Assembly: GCA_001247695.2 (NCBI GenBank)
Contig: LGRX02034765.1
Coordinates: forward strand, 1 to 64,000
DNA length: 64,000 nt
Source: Cymbomonas tetramitiformis
Lineage: Eukaryota > Chlorophyta > Pyramimonadophyceae > Pyramimonadales > Pyramimonadaceae
Reading direction: 5' to 3'
A program made the translations under genes and the position numbers. The notes under the pieces are model-generated. The model worked only from the letters and a program-made list of their open reading frames with translations, ran no database searches and was not told where the DNA came from. This document shows, piece by piece, positions 53,959-63,361 of the stretch (positions within the stretch are counted from its first letter, which is position 1; each line of letters begins with the position of its first letter).

Positions 53959-54465
53959 TTGTTGGGTGAATTGACATCCAATTGCCGAACCCGGCAGATC
54001 ATTGAGTACTACGATCCAGCATACTACTTCATTGAGAACCCGGCTGGAGATGCACTGCGAGGGCTGCACACGCGATCCGTGATGAAGGGTTTGCCCGATC
54101 CTCACCCAGTCTCTTACTGTAGGTATGGGACGCCCTACATGAAACCTACACATATTTGGACGAATGCCCTGTTACCCATACCCCTGCTGCAGTGTACCCA
54201 AGCAACACCATGTCCCGCGAGAGCTGTGCTGGGAAAGCACGAGAACACAGCGCAGGAAGGAATTTCGGCGTCCAGAACACGAGGCATGGGGTCAGCCCAA
54301 GCAGTATACGCGATCCCACGCACCTTGTTGCACCACCTGTTCTGTGGGCTGAAGTTGGGAAAGCGCATGACCGAGGAAAGCGCAGCAGCAGTCATGGACC
54401 TCATCGCCACTTTGACAGCGCAGACGGACGAGATCCCGATGCAGGAACAAGATACTGGGGTGTAA
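53959..54465 (+). pseudogene. C-terminal half of a retroelement C5 methyltransferase
   Basis: Contains motif VI in AYYFIENPAGDALRGLHTRS and the downstream block YCRYGTPYMKPTHIWTN, closely parallel to the enzyme at 8826-10286. Motifs I and IV are missing: the fragment begins within the upstream helix. It ends IPMQEQDTGV and a stop. The first 30 or so codons (before EYYDPAYY) are probably not part of the enzyme. An inverted second copy of its last 95 codons lies at 54954-55241. Confidence 0.8.
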
Positions 54466-54640
54466 GCATGATATATTGCGATACCAGTTCTGTATCTGAT
54501 ACAACTCGTCATCTGGTCATATAAATGCCTGTCATTGGTGACTGTCATAGTACCAGTCACTCGTCATTCTGACACGTCTGTCATTCTGTCTCGTGACTTA
54601 CCCTAGCACAACTCTCCCCCCCTTTTAGGCACGCGCTTAC
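54466..54640 (-). repeat. LTR edge and polypurine tract (minus orientation)
   Basis: Read on the minus strand: AAAAGGGGGGGAGAGTTGTG then CTAGGGTAAGTCACGAGACA, followed by a TATA-like TTTATATGAC about 100 bp on. It copies the arrangement next to the DNMT ORF at 8.8 kb and belongs to the minus-strand DNMT copy at 54954. It directly abuts the plus-strand fragment, so the two copies are from separate insertions. Confidence 0.45.
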
Positions 54641-54710
54641 GTCCTCGCTAGCGTTTAGTGTTCGCCTGTATTTACATTGTCTGGGGATCAACAAGCATGC
54701 ACAGTGATGC

Positions 54711-54832
54711 TGGCTTCTAAGCCTCGGGTTCTCGGGTCCCGTGCCCCTCAGTCCTTGGGTCTGAGTCCCCCTGGCTTCTAAGCCTCGGGTTCTTGGGTCC
54801 CGTGCCCCTCAGTCCTTGGGTCTGAGTCCCCT
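54711..54832. repeat. 61-bp tandem duplication
   Basis: TGGCTTCTAAGCCTCGGGTT through GGGTCTGAGTCCCC is present twice head to tail with one difference (CTCGGG/CTTGGG). Confidence 0.85.
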
Positions 54833-55235
54833 TCCGCGCTGGAGGTTTCCCGAGGTTCCGTCCCCGAATTACGCTGCCAACGCTTAAACGGTTCTGTCGC
54901 CCTGGTACTCCTCTCGCTCTGCGGGTCTTGCGCTGCTTTGCGCCCTGAGGGTTTTAGACCCCAGTATCTTGTTCCTGCATCGGGATCTCGTCCGTCTGCG
55001 CTGTCAGAGTGGCGATGAGGTCCATGACTGCTGCTGCGCTTTCCTCGCTCATGTGCTTACCCAACTTCAGCCCACAGAACAGATGGTGCAACAAGGTGCG
55101 GGGAATCGCGTATACCGCTTGGACTGACCCCATGCCTTGTGTACTGGACGCCGAAACTTCTTCCTGCGCGGTGTTCTCGTGCTTTCCCAGCACAGCCCTT
55201 GCGGGACATGGTGTCGCGTGGGTACACTGCAGCAG

Positions 55236-56735
55236 GGGTTCTGCGCGAGCTGTTGGGGCAGCGAGGTCTGCGCGAGCCGCAGGGGCAGCGAGGTCTGCGC
55301 GAGCCGCCGGGGTAGCGAGGTCTGCGCGAGCCGCCGGGGTAGCGAGCCCAATGCGAGCTGCCGGAACTGCGAGTTCCGCACGAGTTGCAGGGGCAGCGAG
55401 GTCTGCGCGAGCTGCCGGGGCAGCGGGGTCTGCGCGAGCTTGCATTGTGGGCTGCGTCTTAGTGCTGCTGATAGGGCAGCATGCTTGCGCCATGGGCTGC
55501 AGCTCAGCGCTGCTGATGGGGCAGCGTGCTTCCGTCGTGGGCTGCAGCTCGGTGGTGCATGCGCAGCACGCCGCTGTGGGCTGCAGCTCAGCGCTTTTGG
55601 GGCAGCGAGCCTCCAAGGGCTGCAGCTCAGCGCTGACGGGACAGCACATCGCCAAGGGCTGCAGCTCAGCGCTGCATGGGCAGCAAGCCGCCAAGGGCTG
55701 CAGCTCTGCGCTACCAGGGCTACATGCTTGCGCTGTGGTTTGCAGCTCTGCACTGCTGGTGGGACAGCGCGCTTGCGCCGTGGGCTGCAGCTCAGCGCTG
55801 CGGGTAGGGCAGCGCGTTTGCGCCGTGGGCCGCAAGGCTTTCCCAGCGCTGCTGATGGGGCAACCAGTGTGTATTGCTTATTTTTTTCTTTACGGCCCGC
55901 AATCAGCAAATCCACTGGCCCGCTTTCGGCCAATACGGCCAATATCCAAAACTGCCCGCCGCAGGCGCGAAATTTTAATTTTAAGTATGGCGATATCGTA
56001 AAAATCGCATAATTTTGCATAATTTTGGGTATTTTCATATCAAACGTCACGGCCCGCATCCATATATTCCATCGGCCCGCATGCGGCCCGGAGTGGTGAG
56101 CTACGGCCCCGGGCCGGCCCGCCACGGTAAGCAATATACCCTAGGGGCAACACGCTTTCGCCAAAGGCTGCAGCTCTGCGCTGTTGGGGCAGTGCGCCAC
56201 CGAGGGCTGCAACGCAGCGTTGCATGCGCAGCACGCCGCCAAAGGTAGCGGCTCAGCGCTGCATGAGCAGCCCACCGCCAAGGGCTGCAGCGCAACGTGG
56301 CATGCACCGCACGCCGCCAAAGGTTGCAGCTCAGTGCTGTCTGCGCGAGCTGCCGGGGCAGCAAGGTCTGCACGAGCCGCAGGAGCAACAAGGTATGCGC
56401 GAGCTGTCGGCGGGGCAGCGAGGCAGCACGCCGCTGTGGGCTGCAGCTCAGCGCTTTTGGGGCAGCGAGCCACCAAGGGCCGCAGCTCAGCGCTGGCGGG
56501 ACAGCACATCGCCAAGGGCTGCAGCTTTGCGCTGCTTGGGCAGCAAGCCGCCAAGGGCTGCAGCTCTGCGCTACCAGGGCTACATGCTTGCGCCGTGGGT
56601 TGCAGCTCTGCACTGCTGGTGGGACAGCGCGCTTGCGCCGTGGGCTGCAGCTCGGCGCTGCGGGTAGGGCAGCGCGTTTGCGCCGTGGGCCGCAAGGCTT
56701 TCCCAGCGCTGCTGATGGGGCAGCACGCTTTCGCC
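55236..56735. repeat. 27-bp and 39/45-bp minisatellite arrays
   Basis: 55236-55440: about seven 27-bp units (GCGAGGTCTGCGCGAGCCGC). 55440-55858 and 56150-56735: 39- and 45-bp units that each begin GGGCTGCAGCTCAGCGCT. All periods are multiples of three. Parts of the two outer arrays are near-identical (for example 55578-55858 and 56440-56720), so the array was also duplicated as a block. Confidence 0.85.
55865..56143. mobile_element. hAT-type MITE, copy B (279 bp)
   Basis: Exact 8-bp target duplication GGGGCAAC at 55857-55864 and 56144-56151. Ends CAGTGTGTATTGCTT and the complement of TAGGGTATATTGCTT. Same family as copies A and C; orientation is opposite to copy A. It sits inside a 39-bp minisatellite unit. 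Confidence 0.92.
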
Positions 56736-56765
56736 AATTAACCCCTCGGCAGGGGGGGAGAAGTT

Positions 56766-57959
56766 GTGCAAGCACCAGTGAGCCCAGCACCACCGGGTAC
56801 ATTGCCCAGTGAGCCAGCAGGGGATATTCAAGCATTGGTGACCCCTGTTCATTCCCCTGTTTTCACTCCTGTCGCCACTAAGTTGCAGGAGCTGGAAAGA
56901 ATGAAAATGGCGTCATTGGCAGCACAGCCAGTCTCTGCGACCGCGTGCCCGAAAGTGGGGGATAGGGTCCCCACATCGACCCTGTGCGCCGGAGGCCCTG
57001 GCGAAATTTCGACATCGCCAGTATCTGGAAGAGCAGCTGTGGTCGCTTGTTCAACGGTGGGGGATAGGGTCCCCACATCGACCCTGCGCGTCGGAGGCCC
57101 TGGCGAAATTTCGACGTCGCCGGTATCTGGAGATGCAGCTGTGGTCGCTTACCCGAAGGTGGGGAATCGGGCCCCCACACCGACCCTGTGCGCCGGAGGC
57201 CCTGGCGAAATTTCGACGTCGCCCGTATCTGGAGGAGCAGCTGTGGTCGCTTGCCCAACGGTGGGGGATAGGGTCCCCACATCGACCCTGTGCGCCGGAG
57301 GCCCTGGCGAAATTTCCGCGTCGCCAGCATCTGGAGGTGCAGCTGCTGTGCTCGCTTGCCCAACGGTGGGGGATAGGGTCCCCACATCGACCCTGTGCGC
57401 CGGAGGCCCTGGCGAAATTTCCGCGAGCACGCTGACAGGCTCGACGACGACGCCGGGAGGACTGGCAGCGGTGGCAACACCTGGTGTGACCAGCGCCTCA
57501 GCAGTAGCCAGCGAGAAGCGCACGACTGCCACGGTGTCCCCATCTTCAACGCCGGAACAGCCAGCAAACGTTGCTTCAACGGGCAATGCAGGTGCGGCCC
57601 CGGCCGTCCAAGCAGGCGCGGTCCCAGCGATCCACGGCCAGAATTCCTCACCTGTAGCTGAGCAGGATAACGCGACCACTTGCCTAAGGATGGGGGATAG
57701 GGTCCCCAACCCAACCCTGAGCGCCGGAGGCCCTGGCGAAAATCCGACTCAGCCAGCGTCAGGGTTACAACACGCGGATTTTGTATTACCAAACTCCAGT
57801 GTCTCCTCAGAGGATTTCCCAGCACTGCCCCTTCCAGCAACACCGCGCCCAGTAATGGTTACAAGGAAGGATCTGGCCAGCCAGGAGTTGATAGCTGCCC
57901 TATGCAGCAGGAACAGCGGAGGAGCAGGGGGCGAACCACAGGAGATCGCGCAGAGTTAG
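56766..57959 (+). CDS. retroelement gag-region protein with 34-35 residue repeats
   Basis: A 397-codon ORF immediately upstream of the pol frame. Residues about 60-220 are five to six tandem units of 34-35 residues (CPTVGDRVPTSTLCAGGPGE then ISASPASGGAA), with a sixth diverged copy near residue 310; at the DNA level the period is 102-105 bp. Pro, Ala, Ser and Thr dominate and no zinc knuckle is visible, so it is gag-like mainly by position. It overlaps the pol frame by about 100 bases (57856-57959), where a +1 shift would carry ribosomes into pol. The minus strand is also open but that is a shadow of the repeats. Confidence 0.5.
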   Translation: MQAPVSPAPPGTLPSEPAGDIQALVTPVHSPVFTPVATKLQELERMKMASLAAQPVSATACPKVGDRVPTSTLCAGGPGEISTSPVSGRAAVVACSTVGDRVPTSTLRVGGPGEISTSPVSGDAAVVAYPKVGNRAPTPTLCAGGPGEISTSPVSGGAAVVACPTVGDRVPTSTLCAGGPGEISASPASGGAAAVLACPTVGDRVPTSTLCAGGPGEISASTLTGSTTTPGGLAAVATPGVTSASAVASEKRTTATVSPSSTPEQPANVASTGNAGAAPAVQAGAVPAIHGQNSSPVAEQDNATTCLRMGDRVPNPTLSAGGPGENPTQPASGLQHADFVLPNSSVSSEDFPALPLPATPRPVMVTRKDLASQELIAALCSRNSGGAGGEPQEIAQS

Positions 57960-60900
57960 CGAGCCAGTACTTGCAGCACCTATAGAAGCTGAGACAGGAC
58001 AAAGCAAAGATGGGTATAGCTGTTTCAGGAAGGAGGCACCAGCTGCTACGGCGACACCTGGTGATGAGCGGAGCAGCGGCACGGACGGCAAGGTCAAGCA
58101 GCACGGAGGCGAGACCAAGGAGGCCAAGCCGGATGAGGAGGACGCAGAGGTACCGCAATGGATCCTGGACGAACTGGTGAAGCTGAAGCAGCGGTACCAG
58201 GACGTGGTGGGAATGGAACTACCCAAGGGCGTGGTTGATCGAGAGCACAAATCGCCGCTAGTACTGGATCTTGAGTACAAGGAGGGGGCTCGGCATAAGC
58301 GATGCTACAAATTATCCATGGAGGAAATGAAGCAGCTGCGTGCACAGCTAGACGAGCTTCTGGCAAAAGGGTACATCCGCCCTTCTTCCTCGCCATGGGG
58401 CAGCCCGGTGTTGATGGTACCCAAACCTTCTAACCCGAAGGAACTGAGGCTGGTGATTGACTATAGGCAGATCAATGAGATCACCGTAAAGGACCGTTAC
58501 CCCTTACCGGACGTGCAAGCTCTTATTGATGACATGCAAGGATCAACCATCTTTTCTACCGCTGACGCACTGTGGGGGTTTTGGCAAGTCCCTATGGAGG
58601 AAGAAGCAGTGGAGAAGACCGCCATGACCACGCCGTTTGGAGCATATGAGTGGTTGGTCATGCCAATGGGGCTGTCCAACAGTCCTTCGTGTTGGCAGCG
58701 GATGATGCAGAAGTACTTGGGCCACCTACCGTTCGTCAGAGTTTTGTGGATGCCATTATGATCTTCTCGCGCAACCCCGAGGAGCACCTGGACCACCTGC
58801 GGCAGGTTTTGGAGGTATGTCGACAGAATAAAGTCAAGTTGAAGGAGTCCAAGCTGCGATGCTTTAAACGCTCAGTACGATTCCTGGGACATGTCATTGA
58901 CCGCACTGGCTGCCGACCACAGCAGGACAAGATAGCATCCATACGGGACTGGCCGCGACTGGAAACGGTGAAGCACGTGCGGCAGTTCTTGGGTTTAGCT
59001 GGGTTTTATCGACGGTACATACAGGGTTTCGCTGACTTGGCGCACCCCCTGATCAAGCTAACCAAGAACCTAGTGCCATGGGAATGGGGGCCGGAGCAGG
59101 AACACGCTTTTACACGCCTCAAGACCGCCCTCACCACTGCACCGACCTTGATCTTGCCCGATCAGGAAGCAGCTCATCGCGGCACCAGCCCCTTTGTTGT
59201 GCAGACCGATGCGAGCGCAGTAGCATTAGCTGGCGTGCTGATGCAGGATCTAGGCAAGGGCCTGCAGCCCATAGCCTTCGAGAGCAAGCAATTCTCTTCA
59301 GCCGAGCAGAACTACCACGCGGGTGAGCGAGAGCTGGCCGCGATTCACCACTGCACCACACAGACGTGGAGGCATTACCTAATCTTCACGGAGTTTAGGC
59401 TGATGGGGGACCATGCTCCACTGAAGTGGCTGTTTGCACCTGGACGTGAGCTCAGCCGACGACAGGCCAGGTGGTATGAAGATCTGGTGGAAGTAGGAGT
59501 GCATGCAATGGAGCACGTGCCAGGACGCACACTGGTGGTACCGGACGCTGCCTCACGGCGACCGGACTATGTGCAGGCGACGGCGCGAGAAGGGCTTAAG
59601 GAAGCAGGGTATGTGGACCCGAGCACCGACCAGCCAGTATCTGCAGAGGAGGGCAGAAGAGCAGCGGGAGCTAAAGGGAAACCAGAGGAAGAAGGGAACG
59701 TGATGGCTGGCCTGAAGAAGGTTGTAGAGGAGGAGGATCCCACTTCACCTTTGGACTTGGAGCTCAGCTCGTCGGATGAGGAGGAAGATGAGTACCCACC
59801 GGTCAGTGTGCCCAAAGTAAGCGGTAAGCTAACTCAGCTGAACGGTCTCTGGTGGGCAGAAACACCGGACTTATGGCTGGACGCTATGGTCACAGTGGAA
59901 AGGATGGCTGCGCTACCAGCAATGGCGGGAGTCCAGACACGAGCTCAGAATGAGCAGCAGCCAGCAGAGAAGCAGCAGCCAGCAGCGGAGCAGCAGCAGT
60001 CCACGCCAAGGATGCAACCTGGGGAACCCCTGGTAGACAATCAGGACTGGAAGCTAATTCCGTCCGAGTTCCGTCGACTACAAGCCAAGTACGCGCGAGT
60101 GTTGGGCGGCCGGGTCCAGGTGGACGCATGCTGCGATCTCATGGGGCAGAACCGGCAGGTGGACACTTTCTGGACAGACTGCCTAAAAGAACAGTGGAGG
60201 GGTCATGTGGTGTGGTGTAACCCACCCTTCTCGGATTCCAAGGTGAGTATTGCAGACATCCTAAGGCACTACGCTTCAGAGGCCCGGCACGCCCCCCAGA
60301 GCACAGCCGCGCTGTTCCTGCTGCCTGACTTTCCGCAGGCTGACTGGCGGCCCTTGCTGCGAAAATATGGGATGGAGATCGTGGAGACCATACCTCGCGT
60401 GAACGAGCAAGGTGAGCCCAACCGAATGTTCATCTCTCCTGGTGAAGAGAGGGGGCACCGCACAGCCTTACAGGAGTTGCCCATCCCATGGCCCGTCTTG
60501 GTGGTATTGGCCAAACCACGGCGTAAGCACTTCGACGAGATCACAGCTCCGAGAGAAAGACCTTCAGCATCACCAGCAGTGACTCTCAAGGGAGCCGCAG
60601 CAAAGATCAGGGACCAGGCAGGTGTGGTGGAACCGGGAATGTTTCTGCGTGCCTTACGGGCAGAACACAGGCGCGGTGATTACCTATCAGCCCTGAAGCA
60701 GGAATTACTGGCCACACAGCACCACCGCACCGAGCATTTTCGGCTGGTAAGTTACATCATCTGGAGAGTGGCGGAAGGACGCTATCAGGTGGTGTTAGCT
60801 CCCGACTCCCCTCTGAGAGAGCTGGTCTTGAGGGCAGCTCACGAAGCCCCTGCAGCAGGTCATACAGGGAGGGACAAAACCTTGGACAGAGTCAGACGGC

Positions 60901-61562
60901 GATTCTGGTGGCCGCGAATGGACCTGGACGTAGCTGAATGGGTGAAGACTTGCGTAACCTGTCAGCAAACCCAGCCGCGCCAAGGATACCCAGCAGGCTT
61001 GTTGCAGCCCCACACTGTGCCCAACCGGTTGTGGGAAGTGGTAAGCATAGACTTCGTCACTGGTCTCCCCACGACAGAGAGGGGTGTGAATGCCTTCGCC
61101 ACATTTACATGCGTAAACTGAGTAAGATGGTGCACGTGGTCCCAATGACGTATAACGATAGTTCAGCAGAGGTGGTGACCAGGTTGTTCATGGATGTAGT
61201 GTGGCGACTGCACGGGGCCCCGATGAAGATTGTGTGCGACCGGGATCCGCGCTTTCGAGATGCCCTGACACAGGAGTTCATGCGATTGATGGGCGTAAAG
61301 GTAGCCAGCACCACTCCCTATCACCCGCAGAGTGATGGCCAGGCTGAGCGTAGTAACCACACCGTGGAGCGCATGCAAGAACCAGGAGGACTGGGACCTG
61401 TGGGTGGCTCCAGTGGAGTACGCCATCAATGACTCCAAGTCAGCAGTAACAGGGTTCTCACCATTCGAGCTGGTGTACCGACACGCGCCAGCAACCCAGC
61501 TGGATCTCTTCATGGACGCGGCACTGGAGGGAGGCGCAAAGAGGAGAAAGGATAAAGCCTAA
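57856..61562 (+). pseudogene. Ty3/gypsy pol with an embedded DNA adenine-type methyltransferase domain, frameshifted
   Basis: Frame 1 (57856 to about 58735) carries reverse transcriptase: LAKGYIRPSSSPWGSPVLMV, LRLVIDYRQINEITVKDRYP, MPMGLSNSPSCWQRMM. A shift at about 58735 leads to FVDAIMIFSRN, where the YxDD box should be: the second Asp is Ala. RNase H follows (VVQTDASAVALAGVLM), then a Glu/Gln-rich linker. Next is an inserted domain at about 60040-60510 with VDACCD and WRGHVVWCNPPFSD, the NPPF catalytic motif of N6-adenine-type methyltransferases. Integrase follows: an HHCC finger (AGHTGRDK ... CVTCQQTQP), D1 in VVSIDFVTGLP, D2 in IVCDRDPRF, E3 in PQSDGQAERSNHTVE. Two more shifts lie near 61105 and 61378. 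No aspartic protease DTG/DSG motif was seen. The element is dead as written. Confidence 0.85.
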
Positions 61563-62053
61563 TGAACACTGGGTGGGAAGGGTGTCATGACCAGGTCGTG
61601 GCATCGTGACCTGAAATCGCGACCTGACGTGGTTTCCTCGGCGATTTCTGGCGAAATCGCTTCATCGTCACGCGTCTACAGTTTTCCTATGTAGTTAAAA
61701 TATGGAATTTACGGAAACGTGAAAAGTCCATTCTATATTTTAAAGCATATAATTATATAATTGTATTATTGTTTAAAGGATATAATCGTACAATCATATA
61801 ATTATATAAAGAAATTACGGTATTTAATATATACATTGTACGTCATAATATACATACGTATCATATTTATATTTATATGTATATTTATATTTATGACATA
61901 TCGTCGGTATGGAGACGAGGGCGATGTGGTGGGGGAAGGTGGGGAGGGGGGTTGGATATGTCGATAACCGTGGGTGGGGGAGGAGCCGGAAGGATCCATG
62001 GACATGAAAGTCGGGTATTGACGCCCGATAATGTTTATCGATTAATCGAAGAA
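61563..62053. other. no gene; AT-rich
   Basis: Low-complexity TATAT-rich block at 61735-61905 and a short region with paired TCGTGACCTG/CGCGACCTG motifs at 61600-61640. A possible LTR remnant of the gypsy element, but no boundaries are visible. Confidence 0.4.
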
Positions 62054-62160
62054 ATCGTGCCTATCGATTTTATTCCGTTGCCAAAATAATAATAAAAACA
62101 CCCTCCATCTCCCCCATAGTTGATTTAATTTATCCCCCTAATAAAATCGATAGGCACGAT
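62054..62160. repeat. perfect 21-bp inverted repeat, 65-bp spacer
   Basis: ATCGTGCCTATCGATTTTAT(T) at 62054-62074 and its exact complement at 62140-62160. These may be ends of a tiny inverted-repeat element or a cruciform site. No TSD identified. Confidence 0.85.
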
Positions 62161-62343
62161 ATTGCAATAGTAAATAAATATATTGTAAAAAACTTGTGTC
62201 CTACTTTTATTGCATGGCCGCGCAGCGGCCATGGCCGCGTAGGGGGCGGGAGGGGGGGGTTCATGTCGCTTTTTACAAAAGGGTATGACTACTCTTAGCC
62301 CCCTCTTAAGATGTGGAAGTCTAGGTTGGCCTTTGCTAACCTA

Positions 62344-62512
62344 GCTTGGGTTAAATCTCAACTACATCACTATTGTGCACACATATTTATTCGTGCTAGC
62401 TTGGGTTAAATATCAACTAAATCGTTATTGTGCACACATATTTATTCGTGCTAGCTTGGGTTAAATATCAACTAAATCGTTATTGTGCACACATATTTAT
62501 TCGTGCTAGTTT
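62344..62512. repeat. 55-bp tandem repeat, three copies
   Basis: GCTTGGGTTAAATATCAACT begins units at 62344, 62399 and 62454. The second and third are nearly identical; the first is slightly diverged. Confidence 0.9.
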
Positions 62513-63361
62513 GCACATCCTTGAATGTGAGTTTGCGCATATTGATGGAAGGACAAATATATATATATATATAATATTAGTCAAGCCAAACAGCGGAAAC
62601 AGTCGGATGCTGCAGAAACGAAGGCTAAGATGGGATAATAAAATAACTTAGGTGTTTTATTATCGGACGGAACTGACGACAGGCAAGGTGCAAGTGACAC
62701 TACACGGCGAGGGGTGAAACAGGAAGAGACAGTCACCCCCATTTTATGGGGGGGCGAAAGTCTGTCTCCCCATGCCATATTCAATCACGTGCGACTTAGC
62801 GTTGTCTGCGGCGGCAGGCGCGTTGATCGTGTAGTTGAGAGCGGAACGTATGTGGCAGTGAGACGACCGCGATTGTGGTTTTGGTGTCTGGAGAGGAAAA
62901 TTTTGAAATGATACCCCCCCCCGGCTGTCGGTGTAGAAAGCGACGTCGTAGTTTGTGGCAAATTGCTGCATGGTGTACGTGGAGAGCTGTGGTATTGATT
63001 TGTTGGGTACGGGGTGATCTGACGGCTGCGTGGGACAATCTTCTGGTTGCGGGAAGTGGGAGATGACGTCGGCATTGTTTTGAGTGCGGGAGGCGTGGTG
63101 ATATGGGAATGTAGATTGATGGAAGGGGTTGGGTGGGCGATTGTGTCAATACTTCCCCCCCCCAGTCTTGAGGAATCTGTGAGGAAGACGTGAGACTGAC
63201 ATGGTTTTTTTTTTGTTCTTGGGGGTTGGTGGCCGCTGGGAGAGTTGTGGAGGCATGGTGGTGAAGGGAATTTGTTGTACTGTTGGGCTGCTGTATTGCC
63301 TGTACCTGTGTAACAACAATCAGAATCGGGTGCTGTCCCGCGCAGCACCCGGGTCAGTACC
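62513..63361. other. no assigned gene
   Basis: Minus-strand ORFs (62785-63348) are Thr/Pro/Ser-rich and overlap in two frames; they mirror the GT-rich plus strand and are not credible proteins. Short AT run at 62560-62575. Confidence 0.4.

Larger units (their letters stand above)
54954..56737 (-). pseudogene. repeat-domain plus DNMT C-terminus ORF, split by MITE copy B
   Basis: On the minus strand, 56737-56141 and 55835-54954 are two ORFs separated by a MITE. Removing the MITE and one 8-bp target duplication (287 bp) puts them in one frame, 499 codons including the stop. The N-terminal part is a repeat of 13-15 residue units (SAELQPLAACCP-like), then 9-residue units (ARADLAAPA). The C-terminal 95 residues match the end of the C5 methyltransferase at 53959-54465 (QAVYAIPRTLLHHLFCGLKL) but lack all catalytic motifs. 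So the methyltransferase was already truncated before the MITE arrived. The Cys/Pro/Ala repeat domain is unlike any I know. Confidence 0.65.

Noticed and set aside
56878..57843. 321-codon minus ORF opposite the gag region
   Set aside because: A shadow of the 102-105 bp repeat; the plus frame joins onto pol.
62785..63348. 187-codon minus ORF rich in Thr, Pro and Ser
   Set aside because: Two frames of the same GT-rich stretch give similar low-complexity peptides; no start context or domain.
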